From positions 1 through 22,767 of IMG/VR virus record IMGVR_UViG_3300010389_000154: 22,767 bases of DNA. One strand, 5' to 3'. The DNA comes from a virus. The translations under genes and the position numbers were made by a program. The notes under the pieces were generated by a model, which searched no databases, had not been told where the DNA came from, and saw only the letters and a program-made list of their open reading frames with translations. Numbering within the stretch: the stretch's first letter is position 1; the number at the start of each line of letters is the position of its first letter. Shown here in pieces: positions 8,901 through 15,441 of this stretch.

Positions 8901-11900
8901 CATATACTGTAAATCAAGATAAAATTATATTTGCCGCTCCACCACTTGGACCTGGAGTAAAATTAACAGGGCAAAGTTCTTCTGATACTACACCATACAA
9001 AGGAACTGCATTTTTAGGAAGAGCATTCTACTTCAGAAGAAATGAGTATAACTCAAGATATATCAGAAAGATAAGAAATATTTTCCAAAGAAATGGAAGA
9101 TGGATAGATGCCGCTAATCAAATTGAAAGAAATGCACAGTTTATTATCGAAGAAGCGGTTGGATATGGAAAACAATATTATCCATCATTAGATTGGAGCA
9201 CCAAGTTAGATGATTATCAATTTGACATTGGATACATTCTTGATGCATATCAACATGATTTGAGATTTGGCGGTAACGCAAAAACTGTAGATTACGCAAA
9301 TATTTTTAATACTGCTGATTATATCACAAAAAACAAATCTGCTTCCTTAGATATCTTTAAGTATGCAACCAAATTAGCAAAATCTGCTATTAGAAATTGG
9401 GATTATATTGATGAGAATGTAACTTATATTCAGGGTTCTAAACAAATTAATGTTTCTTCCACTGAAAATCTAGTTATAGGAATGCATGTCAGTTCTGGTA
9501 GGGCATATCCAGTGGGAACTAAAATTGTTTCTATTGATGGTCCTGCAACTGTAACGCTATCAAATGCAGCATTAGTAAATTCTGGTGTTGGACCTGGAGG
9601 TGCTGCAGCTGGTATTACAACTTTATCTGGATCTACAGGAGGAAGTAATCTAGGACTACCAACCAATACAGGTGCTGTTAATCCTGGAGATACTTTTGCT
9701 GTAGAACCAGGAGATATACTTTCTGCTCCGCTATCTTTCTCTGGTGTAGAAAGTGCCACTTTCTTCTTAAGTGGTATTAATAATGGAACTTTCTATGATG
9801 CATCAAATCTAATATCACAAAATAAAAAATATTTACAGGAAGAAGTAAGTGAGTATATTTACGCAAATTATGCTCTCCCATCTGGAGATAAGGCAAAGTG
9901 TTATCGTGATCTTGGATTCTTAATTGATGCTGTTGTATATCATTTAAGATTTGGCGGCAATGAAAGAGTTGTTAATTTCGCTCAACTTTATTATACAAAT
10001 AGAGGTTATCCATATGGCGAAGAATTAACTTCTATCAATAGAAATGCAACTGAAACTGCAGCTGCAATTGCTGCTTGGGATCAATTAGCAGTTCTTATGA
10101 ATTCTGCTATGAGAAATACTCTTGGTGCAGGAACTTATACATCTATATCACCATTTGTAGATCCTTCTGTTGCTGCTGATAGTCAATTCCCATATTGTGT
10201 TGAAGTTGAGTCGGCAATTAATACTATGATTGATATTGTAAAAGATATTCTTGCAAATGGAACTGGGGTTGTTGAAGTAGCAAGGCAAAATGAAAACAAA
10301 ACAGGATATTGGTCCTCTACTACAACTTACTCAAACTATAATATCATCTTAGATCCTCAACTTAATGCAAAAGAGTGCGAAGATGTTATCTCTTCAATGA
10401 ATTTGTTGTATACAAATCTAAATGACACATTGAACAAGGTTTTGGTTACAAAAACTTTACCAGACTTTATAGACGGAGAAACAAAAGAATTTGATCTATT
10501 CTGGGATAATGGAGATCCAGTAATTACAGAAGAAGATGAAAGATTATTACTAACAATTAATGCCGTTCTTCAAGAAACAAAATACAATGCTTCATATCCT
10601 GGTGATGACTCTTACTATATTGATAGAACAGTAGTTCCTAACAAACTAGTATTTGATGTTGCTCCTATTTGGGATCAATATGAAGGGGCAAAGACTTTAG
10701 GAGAACCAACTGCAGTTGAGAAAGTATCTGGAGTTGGTATTGGAAATTATAAGAGACTTACTATTGATTCTTTCCTAGTTAACAATATCAGAAAAGGTCC
10801 ATTCTTAATTCTAGACTTAGAAGATTTAACGGTTGTTAATGTAGAGCAACCAGATTTCTTGCTGGTTTTTGTAGATGGTGTTCTTCAGAAAGAAGGAGTA
10901 TCTTATACTGTTTCTGGTCCTAATATCTTCTTCGAGTTCCCAGTAACGGAACAAATGAAGGTTGATATGAGATATCTCTATGGCAGAGATGTTGGACAGA
11001 TTCTTAATATCTTTGACTATAATCCAGATGCATATTATGCTAAGTCAGAAATAGTATTAAACACTACTGGCGGTGTAGAACAATTTATCAATAAGTCTTG
11101 GATGGGTCTAAAAGCTGGATCGCCAATACAAATTTTCCAGTTTAATCCAAATGGCACTCGTAATATTATTGGAACAATACTTGATTATAAGATAAATGGA
11201 AATATCGTAACCTTAAAGTGTTTTGGTAATTCTGCAGAACTACTTCAAGGAACTGATGTTTATATTTGTGTTTCTGGAAATTATGATACCCTCTATACTG
11301 TAATCACACTTGATGCTGCTGGATCTAGTATCACATACGAAAGAGATGAAGATGATAGATTATTATTAAGCGGACTAGATCAAGTCTGGAGAGGAACATT
11401 CTTCAGAAGATGGTATAGAAATCCATTCATTAGTCTTTCGAATAATACTCAAATAAGAGTAGAGGGCGAAGATAATTTTAGAAGAATTAAAACACTTCCA
11501 TCGGTTCTTACTAGTAAAGAGCAAAGATTACAGCAACAAGTATCTAATTCGTATTTTGGTCAGGTAGATATTGAGTCATATAATGGCACTACCAGAGGTG
11601 AAGGATTAAGTATTGTCGCAAAAATAGAAAATGGTGTTGTTGTGGATCTTGAGTGGAATCAGCGTAGTTATGATCCTATTACACAACCAACTGCTTATCA
11701 ATACTTCACTCCACCAGTAATTAATTTTATACCAGAAGATGGCAATGGTGGTGGTGCTAGAGCAGAAGTAATCGTAAATAAAGGTCAAGTAATTAGCGTT
11801 GAACTAATTGACGGCGGATCTGGATATACCAAATCCCCAAGAGTTGTTGTTGCAAGAAGATACGATGTAATTGAAGAAACTGATATTGGAGTTTCTGTAA

Positions 11901-13486
11901 TTAATATTGCTATAAATGCAAATCCAGTTTCATTAACTACCACAGGATTCTCTACAATCAGTGTTCTTGGTAACCAAGTATCTGGAATCAACACATTTAC
12001 CTCTATTCTTTTTGAGAGTCCAATTGATAGCAATAGAGTTATTACTACTATTGTTACACCAAAGGAAGAAGAAGTTAGTGAAGATTTAGCAGCATCTCTA
12101 GATGAGATTAAAACAACTGTCAACAGTCAAAGACAAGCAACACCAATAGATACATTCTATGGAGGAACTGAAATTACTGTTCGTATCAATACTCCATATA
12201 TTGTTGGTATTGAATCTGAATCTACGTTAAGTGCTACCGCAACGAGAGAGATTACAATAACAGTAGAAAATCTCATTCCAAATGATGCTCTATCTAATGT
12301 TAATTTCTTCGAGGTCGGCGCATTCTTGGATGTTCCTCTCGATCCAACAGACGATATTGTATATGTTGCAGATACTACAAAATTCAAGACAAATGGATAT
12401 CTACTTATTGGTAACGAAGTAGTAAGATACTATCGCAAGTATATTGATCGTTTCTTAAAGGTACAGAGAGCACAAAATAACACAGTTGCTCAGTTCTGGC
12501 AAGCAGGAACTTTCTTAAGACAGATTCCAGATCCAGTATCTATCGCATTTGGTGGTATTTCTGCAATCGAATCTGAATCTCAAACCGTTACATTAAAAGG
12601 CGGTTCAGAGATTGGTGGGTCTGAAAGAAAGTTACAAAAACAAGTTGTAACTCCTTCCACAACTGTTACTACTGTTTCAAGAGTAATTACAGAAGAACTG
12701 CAACCACAAGTTGATGTTCAATCTATCAGTCAAGTTGAGACAAAAGTATTCTATAAATTAGAACCATCTGCAAATAACGTTCAATCTTTCGAGACAATAC
12801 ATAATCAAACTGTTGTTCTAAACCAAGTTCAGACTGTACAGAGTGAATTTACTATCGAGAAGCAGCAACTAGAAGTTTTAGTGATTCCACCACCAAGCGG
12901 TGTAATTGATGGTTATGAAGAAAGCGTATTTATTGATGATCCTGTCAAAACCAGATTGAATGGATTTGTAGACTTGTTAGATGATTATGGTGTCGTAAAA
13001 AGAGATGGAACAGTAATTTATATACAAAATGAAGTATTCTCTGCATTCTCACAATATGTTGGAAACTATACCACTGGAAACGCTGGACATGTTATTAATC
13101 ACTTTAATGGTATATTTGATGATGGAAGTGCTGATGTATCTGGATTGACTTTATTAGAACTTTCTACATATTATCCATCTCTCACACTAAGAGATTTTAC
13201 AGAAAGAGCGGATTCTAGTTATACTCTTGCTGGAGATAAATTTATTTTAATGCCACCAAGTATTCAGAATCCTGTTGCGATCAGTTCTTCTACTGGAACT
13301 ATTGGTAACAGTGTAGTTGTTCAAGATACGACATACTTCGCAGATAATGGATATCTATTTACTTCAAGTGGATCTGTTATCCAATATACATCCAAGACTA
13401 ATACATCTTTCGAGGGTTGCACTCTATATTCTGGACCAGATTCCATCACCAGTGGTGACGAATTAGTTCCATTCTCAATCTCCTAA
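2981..13486 (+). CDS. gp7: giant baseplate wedge protein, gp7-like with large insertions (3,501 aa)
   Basis: This virion protein sits in the gene 7 position between gp6 and gp8. T4 gp7 (1,032 aa) initiates wedge assembly and binds gp8, gp6 and gp10. The N-terminal helical block (FLYAFVKNFENQYLASFPEK, then FYKAKGTSSSIEFIFN at 195-210) and the following beta segment to about 315 resemble the late part of T4 gp7 as I recall it. Residues 1808-1841 (SYVVKSKTSIEQWRDLI, then THPAGFKLFG) resemble a later T4 block. Between them lie a repeat unit at 325-370, beta modules at 545-690, 1175-1236 and 1557-1690, and a YHYH domain at 753-868. After them come DGV-x-Q-x-PGV-x-YT modules at 1959-1997 and 2624-2670, two LRFGGN modules at 2017-2150 and 2273-2430, a beta module at 2904-2958, and repeat units at about 3120-3170 and 3436-3501. 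Arginine is mostly AGA. The frame is unbroken. The reading frame is certain; gp7 homology is an inference from pattern and position. Confidence 0.9.
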   Translation: MPAVKTKRISTLIESQLPEFITNEYELFGKFVEKYYESQEVQGGTLDVISNIQKYADIDFYEKNLLKQNDTLVSNISQSDSTIVVEDAQSFPEKNGYIRIDDEIIFYESRTNTEFLNCSRGVSGNTTLGDLYDSTNFVSTTAASHTAGKKVHNISNLFLYAFVKNFENQYLASFPEKYLRGEVDKRTLIKNIQKFYKAKGTSSSIEFIFNTIVARDTSNKPKVYNPRDFTYKVSNADWINVYALKCKVVSGNPKDLIGKKIVQEPTDEYGYSSATVDNVYTEGTSDGEVIWNIVLAPETVNGEFAISTKTRLERTLSSTATTGDRIDVFSTIGWESIGEVLIGEEVIKFDSKTINQFFINKRGSTPVTHNAGESVYKTAIIRSGGVVLLTLGVVYNLTAESESPYSSPGDKIQVSDPGFQTADPRIVKTGTNQTRWFLNNWQPVSSPTNLSVQSSLQGVPTNVSAILEDDQYYYITSSGYPSYSILDRSVVSENVQDQRLLRIIRKQPTVTTEVYKTPKADVGILLNGVRIYGYKDNDSIRFGKLQEIRVNTRGRNYVKPPTVLIDGVSNKARAVLTGSVVDRIIVDTTDTFLTTPTVEITSGRGAKARAVVTGGEITSIVVEDAGRFYSSPPRVVIRDNAGRGRFAEYIANVDSDGTIAGFDKISGGTLYTQANVEVDIVAVGEGATATPLLKEWNKNRFEKYKSKLDSQFGYVFENYNNVLEYGYGQLANPKALRVQLNDNLNSADTEPVNKTHSPIIGFAYDGNPIYGPFGHQNPLDSQSPIVRMTSSYSLRGSREDGPSVREYPLGTFIDDYRYVHKSGSLDQNNGRFCITPDFPDGVYAYFLTIDSNQVPKFPYVIGDGFYSLPVDSNYNSQINQNDIPKTAKRFYLPGMPRNGEGLVAQINEVKTGFIDSILIDRSSSNFSPNCKIYFDNASTEGNDAEALVETVKGKTVNFLESKEDKVVKLTTIQSAYLFANDTLRQPASGASGNIVGTVTGDNIIVLRNVVGTFNNTGTFSADIKTFQLTVDQDSNYTKGAILSLTDGINPPIATAEILEGTSRQNTVKIKVLSGTWIVDDDYFLQSSNLFNTSGSKIVTLVSLSDNLEPFEVNQSVALVETNEEHGLGVGDEVDISIFPDDSTKVKTYYLRKRLYQEVTFRTPKNSSEIDYDGIGRFTILNGGADYTPGVYENVPLTGGSGTGATAIITVSSAKVVNDIQIQNGGSGYARGDYLGVDDDQLARSGGSLSSSRLAVYVDHAGVSRSSASMRVKSEKGFSVGDLLSVGSEVVEILAINGPNISIERGLEGTEAKDHYNGEKVSLYKPRYNFTPDYKITNNLGTGYVRSYNPDTQVATIVYDYSIEKRTAEELTISTTFFDSSSPQRLVSVNSVTDVDYKFEISEDNSSFVPNPNIDIQEYYKYVFDTSHSSLTGTYFDMSPSKNYNLITLEKTASTILPGNSGAFTEVKFGFGSRIAQNNYTVKRGTNFSNFYYFDRNGIVNSEDAFLSIIDDPLQGKKRLNYVTPTRFVYDITRSPLWDGSGSISYTTSGQFAVGEINSVKIINSGENYKKVPLISGVDPSSDFIGTATVLFDTTTKVITSVRIDELGSNYVNPIAIITDGDGVGAKFKVVQQNGRLFSISVENPGRGYTYAPSIVIVESDVELYASGSEIGIPRSVNIINNGGAYHLDKTVSSEVSSQYTVSLRNFNGQFQKGEVITQSINGNEVLRARVSEYRNGSNLLKLEGVTGIIREDVEIIGKISSASGTVVRIFVSKFNTNITSFFDNLGYYKSDKGKLGVANQKITDSFFYQDYSYVVKSKTSIEQWRDLIKSTTHPAGFKLFGQVDVETSANTEMPVAGDRKADTFTTIQLWDPEKNKITSDIKHRVVTQTVQKVENTRIRKGQGSAATSEFNFNETRAFSFTLAAPFDGYFDGDGRLRGTTIFQVLDDFNRPFTPISAESLIVTLDGIIQEPGVAYTVNQDKIIFAAPPLGPGVKLTGQSSSDTTPYKGTAFLGRAFYFRRNEYNSRYIRKIRNIFQRNGRWIDAANQIERNAQFIIEEAVGYGKQYYPSLDWSTKLDDYQFDIGYILDAYQHDLRFGGNAKTVDYANIFNTADYITKNKSASLDIFKYATKLAKSAIRNWDYIDENVTYIQGSKQINVSSTENLVIGMHVSSGRAYPVGTKIVSIDGPATVTLSNAALVNSGVGPGGAAAGITTLSGSTGGSNLGLPTNTGAVNPGDTFAVEPGDILSAPLSFSGVESATFFLSGINNGTFYDASNLISQNKKYLQEEVSEYIYANYALPSGDKAKCYRDLGFLIDAVVYHLRFGGNERVVNFAQLYYTNRGYPYGEELTSINRNATETAAAIAAWDQLAVLMNSAMRNTLGAGTYTSISPFVDPSVAADSQFPYCVEVESAINTMIDIVKDILANGTGVVEVARQNENKTGYWSSTTTYSNYNIILDPQLNAKECEDVISSMNLLYTNLNDTLNKVLVTKTLPDFIDGETKEFDLFWDNGDPVITEEDERLLLTINAVLQETKYNASYPGDDSYYIDRTVVPNKLVFDVAPIWDQYEGAKTLGEPTAVEKVSGVGIGNYKRLTIDSFLVNNIRKGPFLILDLEDLTVVNVEQPDFLLVFVDGVLQKEGVSYTVSGPNIFFEFPVTEQMKVDMRYLYGRDVGQILNIFDYNPDAYYAKSEIVLNTTGGVEQFINKSWMGLKAGSPIQIFQFNPNGTRNIIGTILDYKINGNIVTLKCFGNSAELLQGTDVYICVSGNYDTLYTVITLDAAGSSITYERDEDDRLLLSGLDQVWRGTFFRRWYRNPFISLSNNTQIRVEGEDNFRRIKTLPSVLTSKEQRLQQQVSNSYFGQVDIESYNGTTRGEGLSIVAKIENGVVVDLEWNQRSYDPITQPTAYQYFTPPVINFIPEDGNGGGARAEVIVNKGQVISVELIDGGSGYTKSPRVVVARRYDVIEETDIGVSVINIAINANPVSLTTTGFSTISVLGNQVSGINTFTSILFESPIDSNRVITTIVTPKEEEVSEDLAASLDEIKTTVNSQRQATPIDTFYGGTEITVRINTPYIVGIESESTLSATATREITITVENLIPNDALSNVNFFEVGAFLDVPLDPTDDIVYVADTTKFKTNGYLLIGNEVVRYYRKYIDRFLKVQRAQNNTVAQFWQAGTFLRQIPDPVSIAFGGISAIESESQTVTLKGGSEIGGSERKLQKQVVTPSTTVTTVSRVITEELQPQVDVQSISQVETKVFYKLEPSANNVQSFETIHNQTVVLNQVQTVQSEFTIEKQQLEVLVIPPPSGVIDGYEESVFIDDPVKTRLNGFVDLLDDYGVVKRDGTVIYIQNEVFSAFSQYVGNYTTGNAGHVINHFNGIFDDGSADVSGLTLLELSTYYPSLTLRDFTERADSSYTLAGDKFILMPPSIQNPVAISSSTGTIGNSVVVQDTTYFADNGYLFTSSGSVIQYTSKTNTSFEGCTLYSGPDSITSGDELVPFSIS
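5237..5584 (+). other. YHYH-domain coding segment inside the gp7-like gene
   Basis: Residues about 753-868 of the giant protein read as a YHYH-type domain. The segment opens with HSPIIGFAYDGNPIYGPFGH (residues 756-775), the diagnostic G-x-A-x-DG-x-PIYGP-x-G motif. It continues with DDYRYVHKSGSLDQNNGRFC, then TPDFPDGVYAYFLTID and ends near FPYVIGDGFY. The domain occurs in secreted and phage structural proteins; its biochemical role is not established. Here it lies within the long stretch inserted between the two gp7-like blocks. Confidence 0.8.
9029..9430 (+). repeat. LRFGGN helical module, copy 1 (protein-level repeat)
   Basis: Residues about 2017-2150 of the giant protein form a module predicted to be helical. 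Its order is an arginine-rich start (FYFRRNEYNSRYIRKIRN), NAQFIIEEAVGYGKQYY, then GYILDAYQHDLRFGGNAKTV (residues 2085-2104), and a final helix with AKLAKSAIRNW. It is rich in aromatic and charged residues. Copy 2 begins about 120 residues later. Confidence 0.75.
9797..10270 (+). repeat. LRFGGN helical module, copy 2 (protein-level repeat)
   Basis: Residues about 2273-2430 repeat the order of copy 1: ISQNKKYLQEEVSEYIYANY, then DLGFLIDAVVYHLRFGGNER (residues 2310-2329), followed by NFAQLYY and a helix with LAVLMNSAMRN. The LRFGGN motifs are spaced 228 residues apart. Similarity is clear in the core but the DNA is well diverged, so the duplication is old. Confidence 0.72.
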
Positions 13487-13507
13487 ATAACTGCATAAAT
13501 ATAAATA
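13483..13507 (+). promoter_or_regulatory. late promoter cluster upstream of gp8
   Basis: The sequence contains a perfect T4 consensus late element, TATAAATA at 13500-13507, overlapped by CATAAATA at 13494-13501 and preceded by CTAAATA at 13483-13489, which covers the stop codon of the giant gene. The perfect copy would start transcription near 13513 and give gp8 a leader of about 32 bases. This is the strongest promoter signal in the window, and it can make gp8 expression independent of the 10.5 kb gene upstream. Confidence 0.75.
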
Positions 13508-13544
13508 ACTCAGGCACAAATCACTACGTCGGAACGAAAAACCA

Positions 13545-15356
13545 ATGGCTGCTATCATCTCTGATAAGTTTAGAATTTTTAACGCTAAACAATTCCTGGA
13601 ATCCTTGACAGAAGGACCTAGTGAAACCAGTGCAGAACGCACTAGAATGTATTTCTTCGTTGGAAGACCTCAACCTTGGAGGGCATATCTAGAAGTATAT
13701 TCCAAGGGTTCTACCAACTTTACCGTTGGCAATGAAGTTTATGTTGGAACTTATGGTTCAACTGCTTTCCGTGCCACAGTTGCCGCTGTTTATGATAGTG
13801 CCCTCCTTTTAACCGACGTTTTTGGCAGCAATGGTATTGCTTCAGTTCCTACTCTTGGAAGCGACTTAAAAGAAACTGCAGATGGTGGTGCCACTGATAC
13901 TGGAGCAGTTGCTAAGACTGGTGTTTATCGTTACGGAACAGAGGATATCCCACCTCTTCCTCTAGATAACCAGAGAGAAAAACTAGGTCTTTATGATGAG
14001 ATTATCGCTGCTAAGCGTATTACTGATGCATATGCAAGAACAGTTATTCGTCGTTATAACTGGGACCTAGTTGCTAATCCAAAGTTTGACATGTGGAAGC
14101 CTGACTATTCTGCTACTCCTGGTGGCGGTGGTCAAGTTGGTAAGCAGACTGCAACTGCACAAGCAAGCATCGCTGATGCTAAGTTTTATGTAATGAACTC
14201 TGATTACGAAGTGTTCAAGTGCCTTTATAATGGCGAAGGTCCTGGAAACCTAACAGGACAAAACGCGACAGAGCAACCATCAACATCTGGTGCAAACTAT
14301 AACGGTGCTACTGGTCTTTACACCGAAACTTCTGGTGCTGGTTACATTTGGAAGTATATGTATACCATGCCAACCGATGACGTTCTAAGATTCCTTTCTT
14401 CGGACTTCATGCCAATCGTTCTCCCAACGAACAACACTCGCGTAGCAGTAAATGGTCTTGCTGTTCCTGGTGCTATTGATGTTGTTCTAGTTGAAGATGC
14501 TGGTCTAAATCTTCCTGCTTCACAAACATTCTACACTGGAATCAAAGGTGATGGAACAGGTGGTGTAGTAGAAATCATTACCGATGGTTCTGGAACTATC
14601 ACTTCTGCTAGTGTAGCAGCAAGAGGTCAGGACTACACATATGCTAACATCCTTCTCGGAAATGGCAATCTCTTTACTGATGCTGGTCTAACCACTCCTC
14701 TTGGAACTGCAGCAAATGCAACTGGAGCTCTAGAGGTTGTAATGCCACCTCAAGGTGGTCATGGTTCGGATCACGAACAAGAACTAAATGGCAAGCGCGT
14801 AATGACAAACATTCGCCTAACCTATGCTGAAGGTTCTGGTGATTTCCCTGTTGATAACGATTTCCGTCGTATTGGTATTATCAAAGATCCATACAACTGG
14901 GGAACTACGACTTTCGCTACTGCAGATACTCTAACTGGTCTAAAGTCACTTAAAATTACTGGTGCTACTGCAGATTATATCCCAGACGAAACCATCACCC
15001 AAACGGTATCTGGTGGAAGCGCATACGGAACTGTTGTTTCTTGGACTCTGGATAGTGGTTCGACAACGGATGGTGTTCTTAAGTATATCCAAACCGTAGA
15101 TGCACACACCGATCAAGGTGTTGTAAGAGCATTCGAAAGCAATGGATCAAATGCTGTTTCTGGTGGTCTTTCCGCTGCAGCAGGAAATGTGGATACTGGT
15201 TATGCAGGAACGCTTCTAGGAGCAACATTTGCTGCTGGTCTAGCAACTCCCGAGATTGAGAATAACTCTGGTGAAGTTATCTACATCGAAAACCGTCGCC
15301 TCATCACTCGTGCTCCTGACCAGATTGAAGATATCAAACTAGTCATCGAGTTCTGA
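13545..15356 (+). CDS. gp8: baseplate wedge subunit gp8 (enlarged)
   Basis: This is the wedge protein that in T4 forms a dimer bound to gp7 and gp10. It has 603 residues against 334 in T4. Landmarks match T4 gp8 as I recall it: SDKFRI at the N-terminus, FFVGRPQPW (37-45; T4 ITFGRSEPW), LGLYDEIIA followed by VIRRYNWD (147-174; T4 ends in PRRDWG), GYIWKYMYTMP (266-276; T4 GYVWEYLFEIP), and the final SGEVIYIENRR with APDQIEDIKL (575-598; T4 SGEMIYMENR). Extra length comes from insertions at about 46-133, 311-374 and 466-530, which resemble beta modules in the neighbouring giant genes. The ribosome binding site is weak (GGAA at 13531-13534). Arginine uses CGT and CGC about as often as AGA, unlike the flanking giants. 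A late promoter precedes it and a terminator follows. The assignment is secure. Confidence 0.95.
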   Translation: MAAIISDKFRIFNAKQFLESLTEGPSETSAERTRMYFFVGRPQPWRAYLEVYSKGSTNFTVGNEVYVGTYGSTAFRATVAAVYDSALLLTDVFGSNGIASVPTLGSDLKETADGGATDTGAVAKTGVYRYGTEDIPPLPLDNQREKLGLYDEIIAAKRITDAYARTVIRRYNWDLVANPKFDMWKPDYSATPGGGGQVGKQTATAQASIADAKFYVMNSDYEVFKCLYNGEGPGNLTGQNATEQPSTSGANYNGATGLYTETSGAGYIWKYMYTMPTDDVLRFLSSDFMPIVLPTNNTRVAVNGLAVPGAIDVVLVEDAGLNLPASQTFYTGIKGDGTGGVVEIITDGSGTITSASVAARGQDYTYANILLGNGNLFTDAGLTTPLGTAANATGALEVVMPPQGGHGSDHEQELNGKRVMTNIRLTYAEGSGDFPVDNDFRRIGIIKDPYNWGTTTFATADTLTGLKSLKITGATADYIPDETITQTVSGGSAYGTVVSWTLDSGSTTDGVLKYIQTVDAHTDQGVVRAFESNGSNAVSGGLSAAAGNVDTGYAGTLLGATFAAGLATPEIENNSGEVIYIENRRLITRAPDQIEDIKLVIEF

Positions 15357-15376
15357 TCTAAAACAATAATATTAAG

Positions 15377-15404
15377 TCCCCCGAGAAATCGGGGGATTTT
15401 TTTT
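15377..15404 (+). terminator. intrinsic terminator after gp8
   Basis: A perfect GC-rich stem, CCCCCGA (15378-15384) pairing with TCGGGGG (15389-15395), has a GAAA tetraloop. An added T-A pair closes its base and eight consecutive T residues follow (15397-15404). It begins 20 bases after the gp8 stop and is the only strong rho-independent terminator I see in the window. It separates gp8 from the next transcription unit. Confidence 0.93.
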
Positions 15405-15410
15405 ATCTCT

Positions 15411-15418
15411 ACTAAATA
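15411..15418 (+). promoter_or_regulatory. probable late promoter element for the DUF4815 gene
   Basis: ACTAAATA differs from NATAAATA at one position. It lies just after the gp8 terminator and 34 bases before the next start codon, where a promoter is needed because the terminator would stop read-through. A start near 15424 would give a leader of about 29 bases. It overlaps the left arm of an inverted repeat. Confidence 0.5.
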
Positions 15419-15441
15419 CTAGAGACTAGATACTAGTATTT
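15414..15441. repeat. 9-bp inverted repeat with ACTAG heptad repeats
   Basis: AAATACTAG (15414-15422) is perfectly repeated in inverted form as CTAGTATTT (15433-15441) around a ten-base spacer. ACTAG also occurs three times at exact seven-base spacing (15418, 15425, 15432). The element spans the probable late promoter and the leader start. It could be a DNA operator, an RNA 5' hairpin in read-through transcripts, or a decayed terminator stem. Function is unknown. Confidence 0.6.

Noticed and set aside
3817-12387. Several minus-strand open frames of 60-112 codons inside the giant gene.
   Set aside because: They are shadows of a repetitive, strongly biased coding sequence and lack ribosome binding sites and plausible protein composition.
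2981-13486. Suspicion that the 10.5 kb gene is an assembly fusion of several genes.
   Set aside because: The frame is continuous with uniform codon bias and no internal ribosome binding site and start pair that stands out; two gp7-like blocks lie in the expected order within it.
15418-15436. ACTAG heptads considered as an attachment site or CRISPR-like repeat.
   Set aside because: Units are too short, only three copies exist, and no integrase or cas genes are present.
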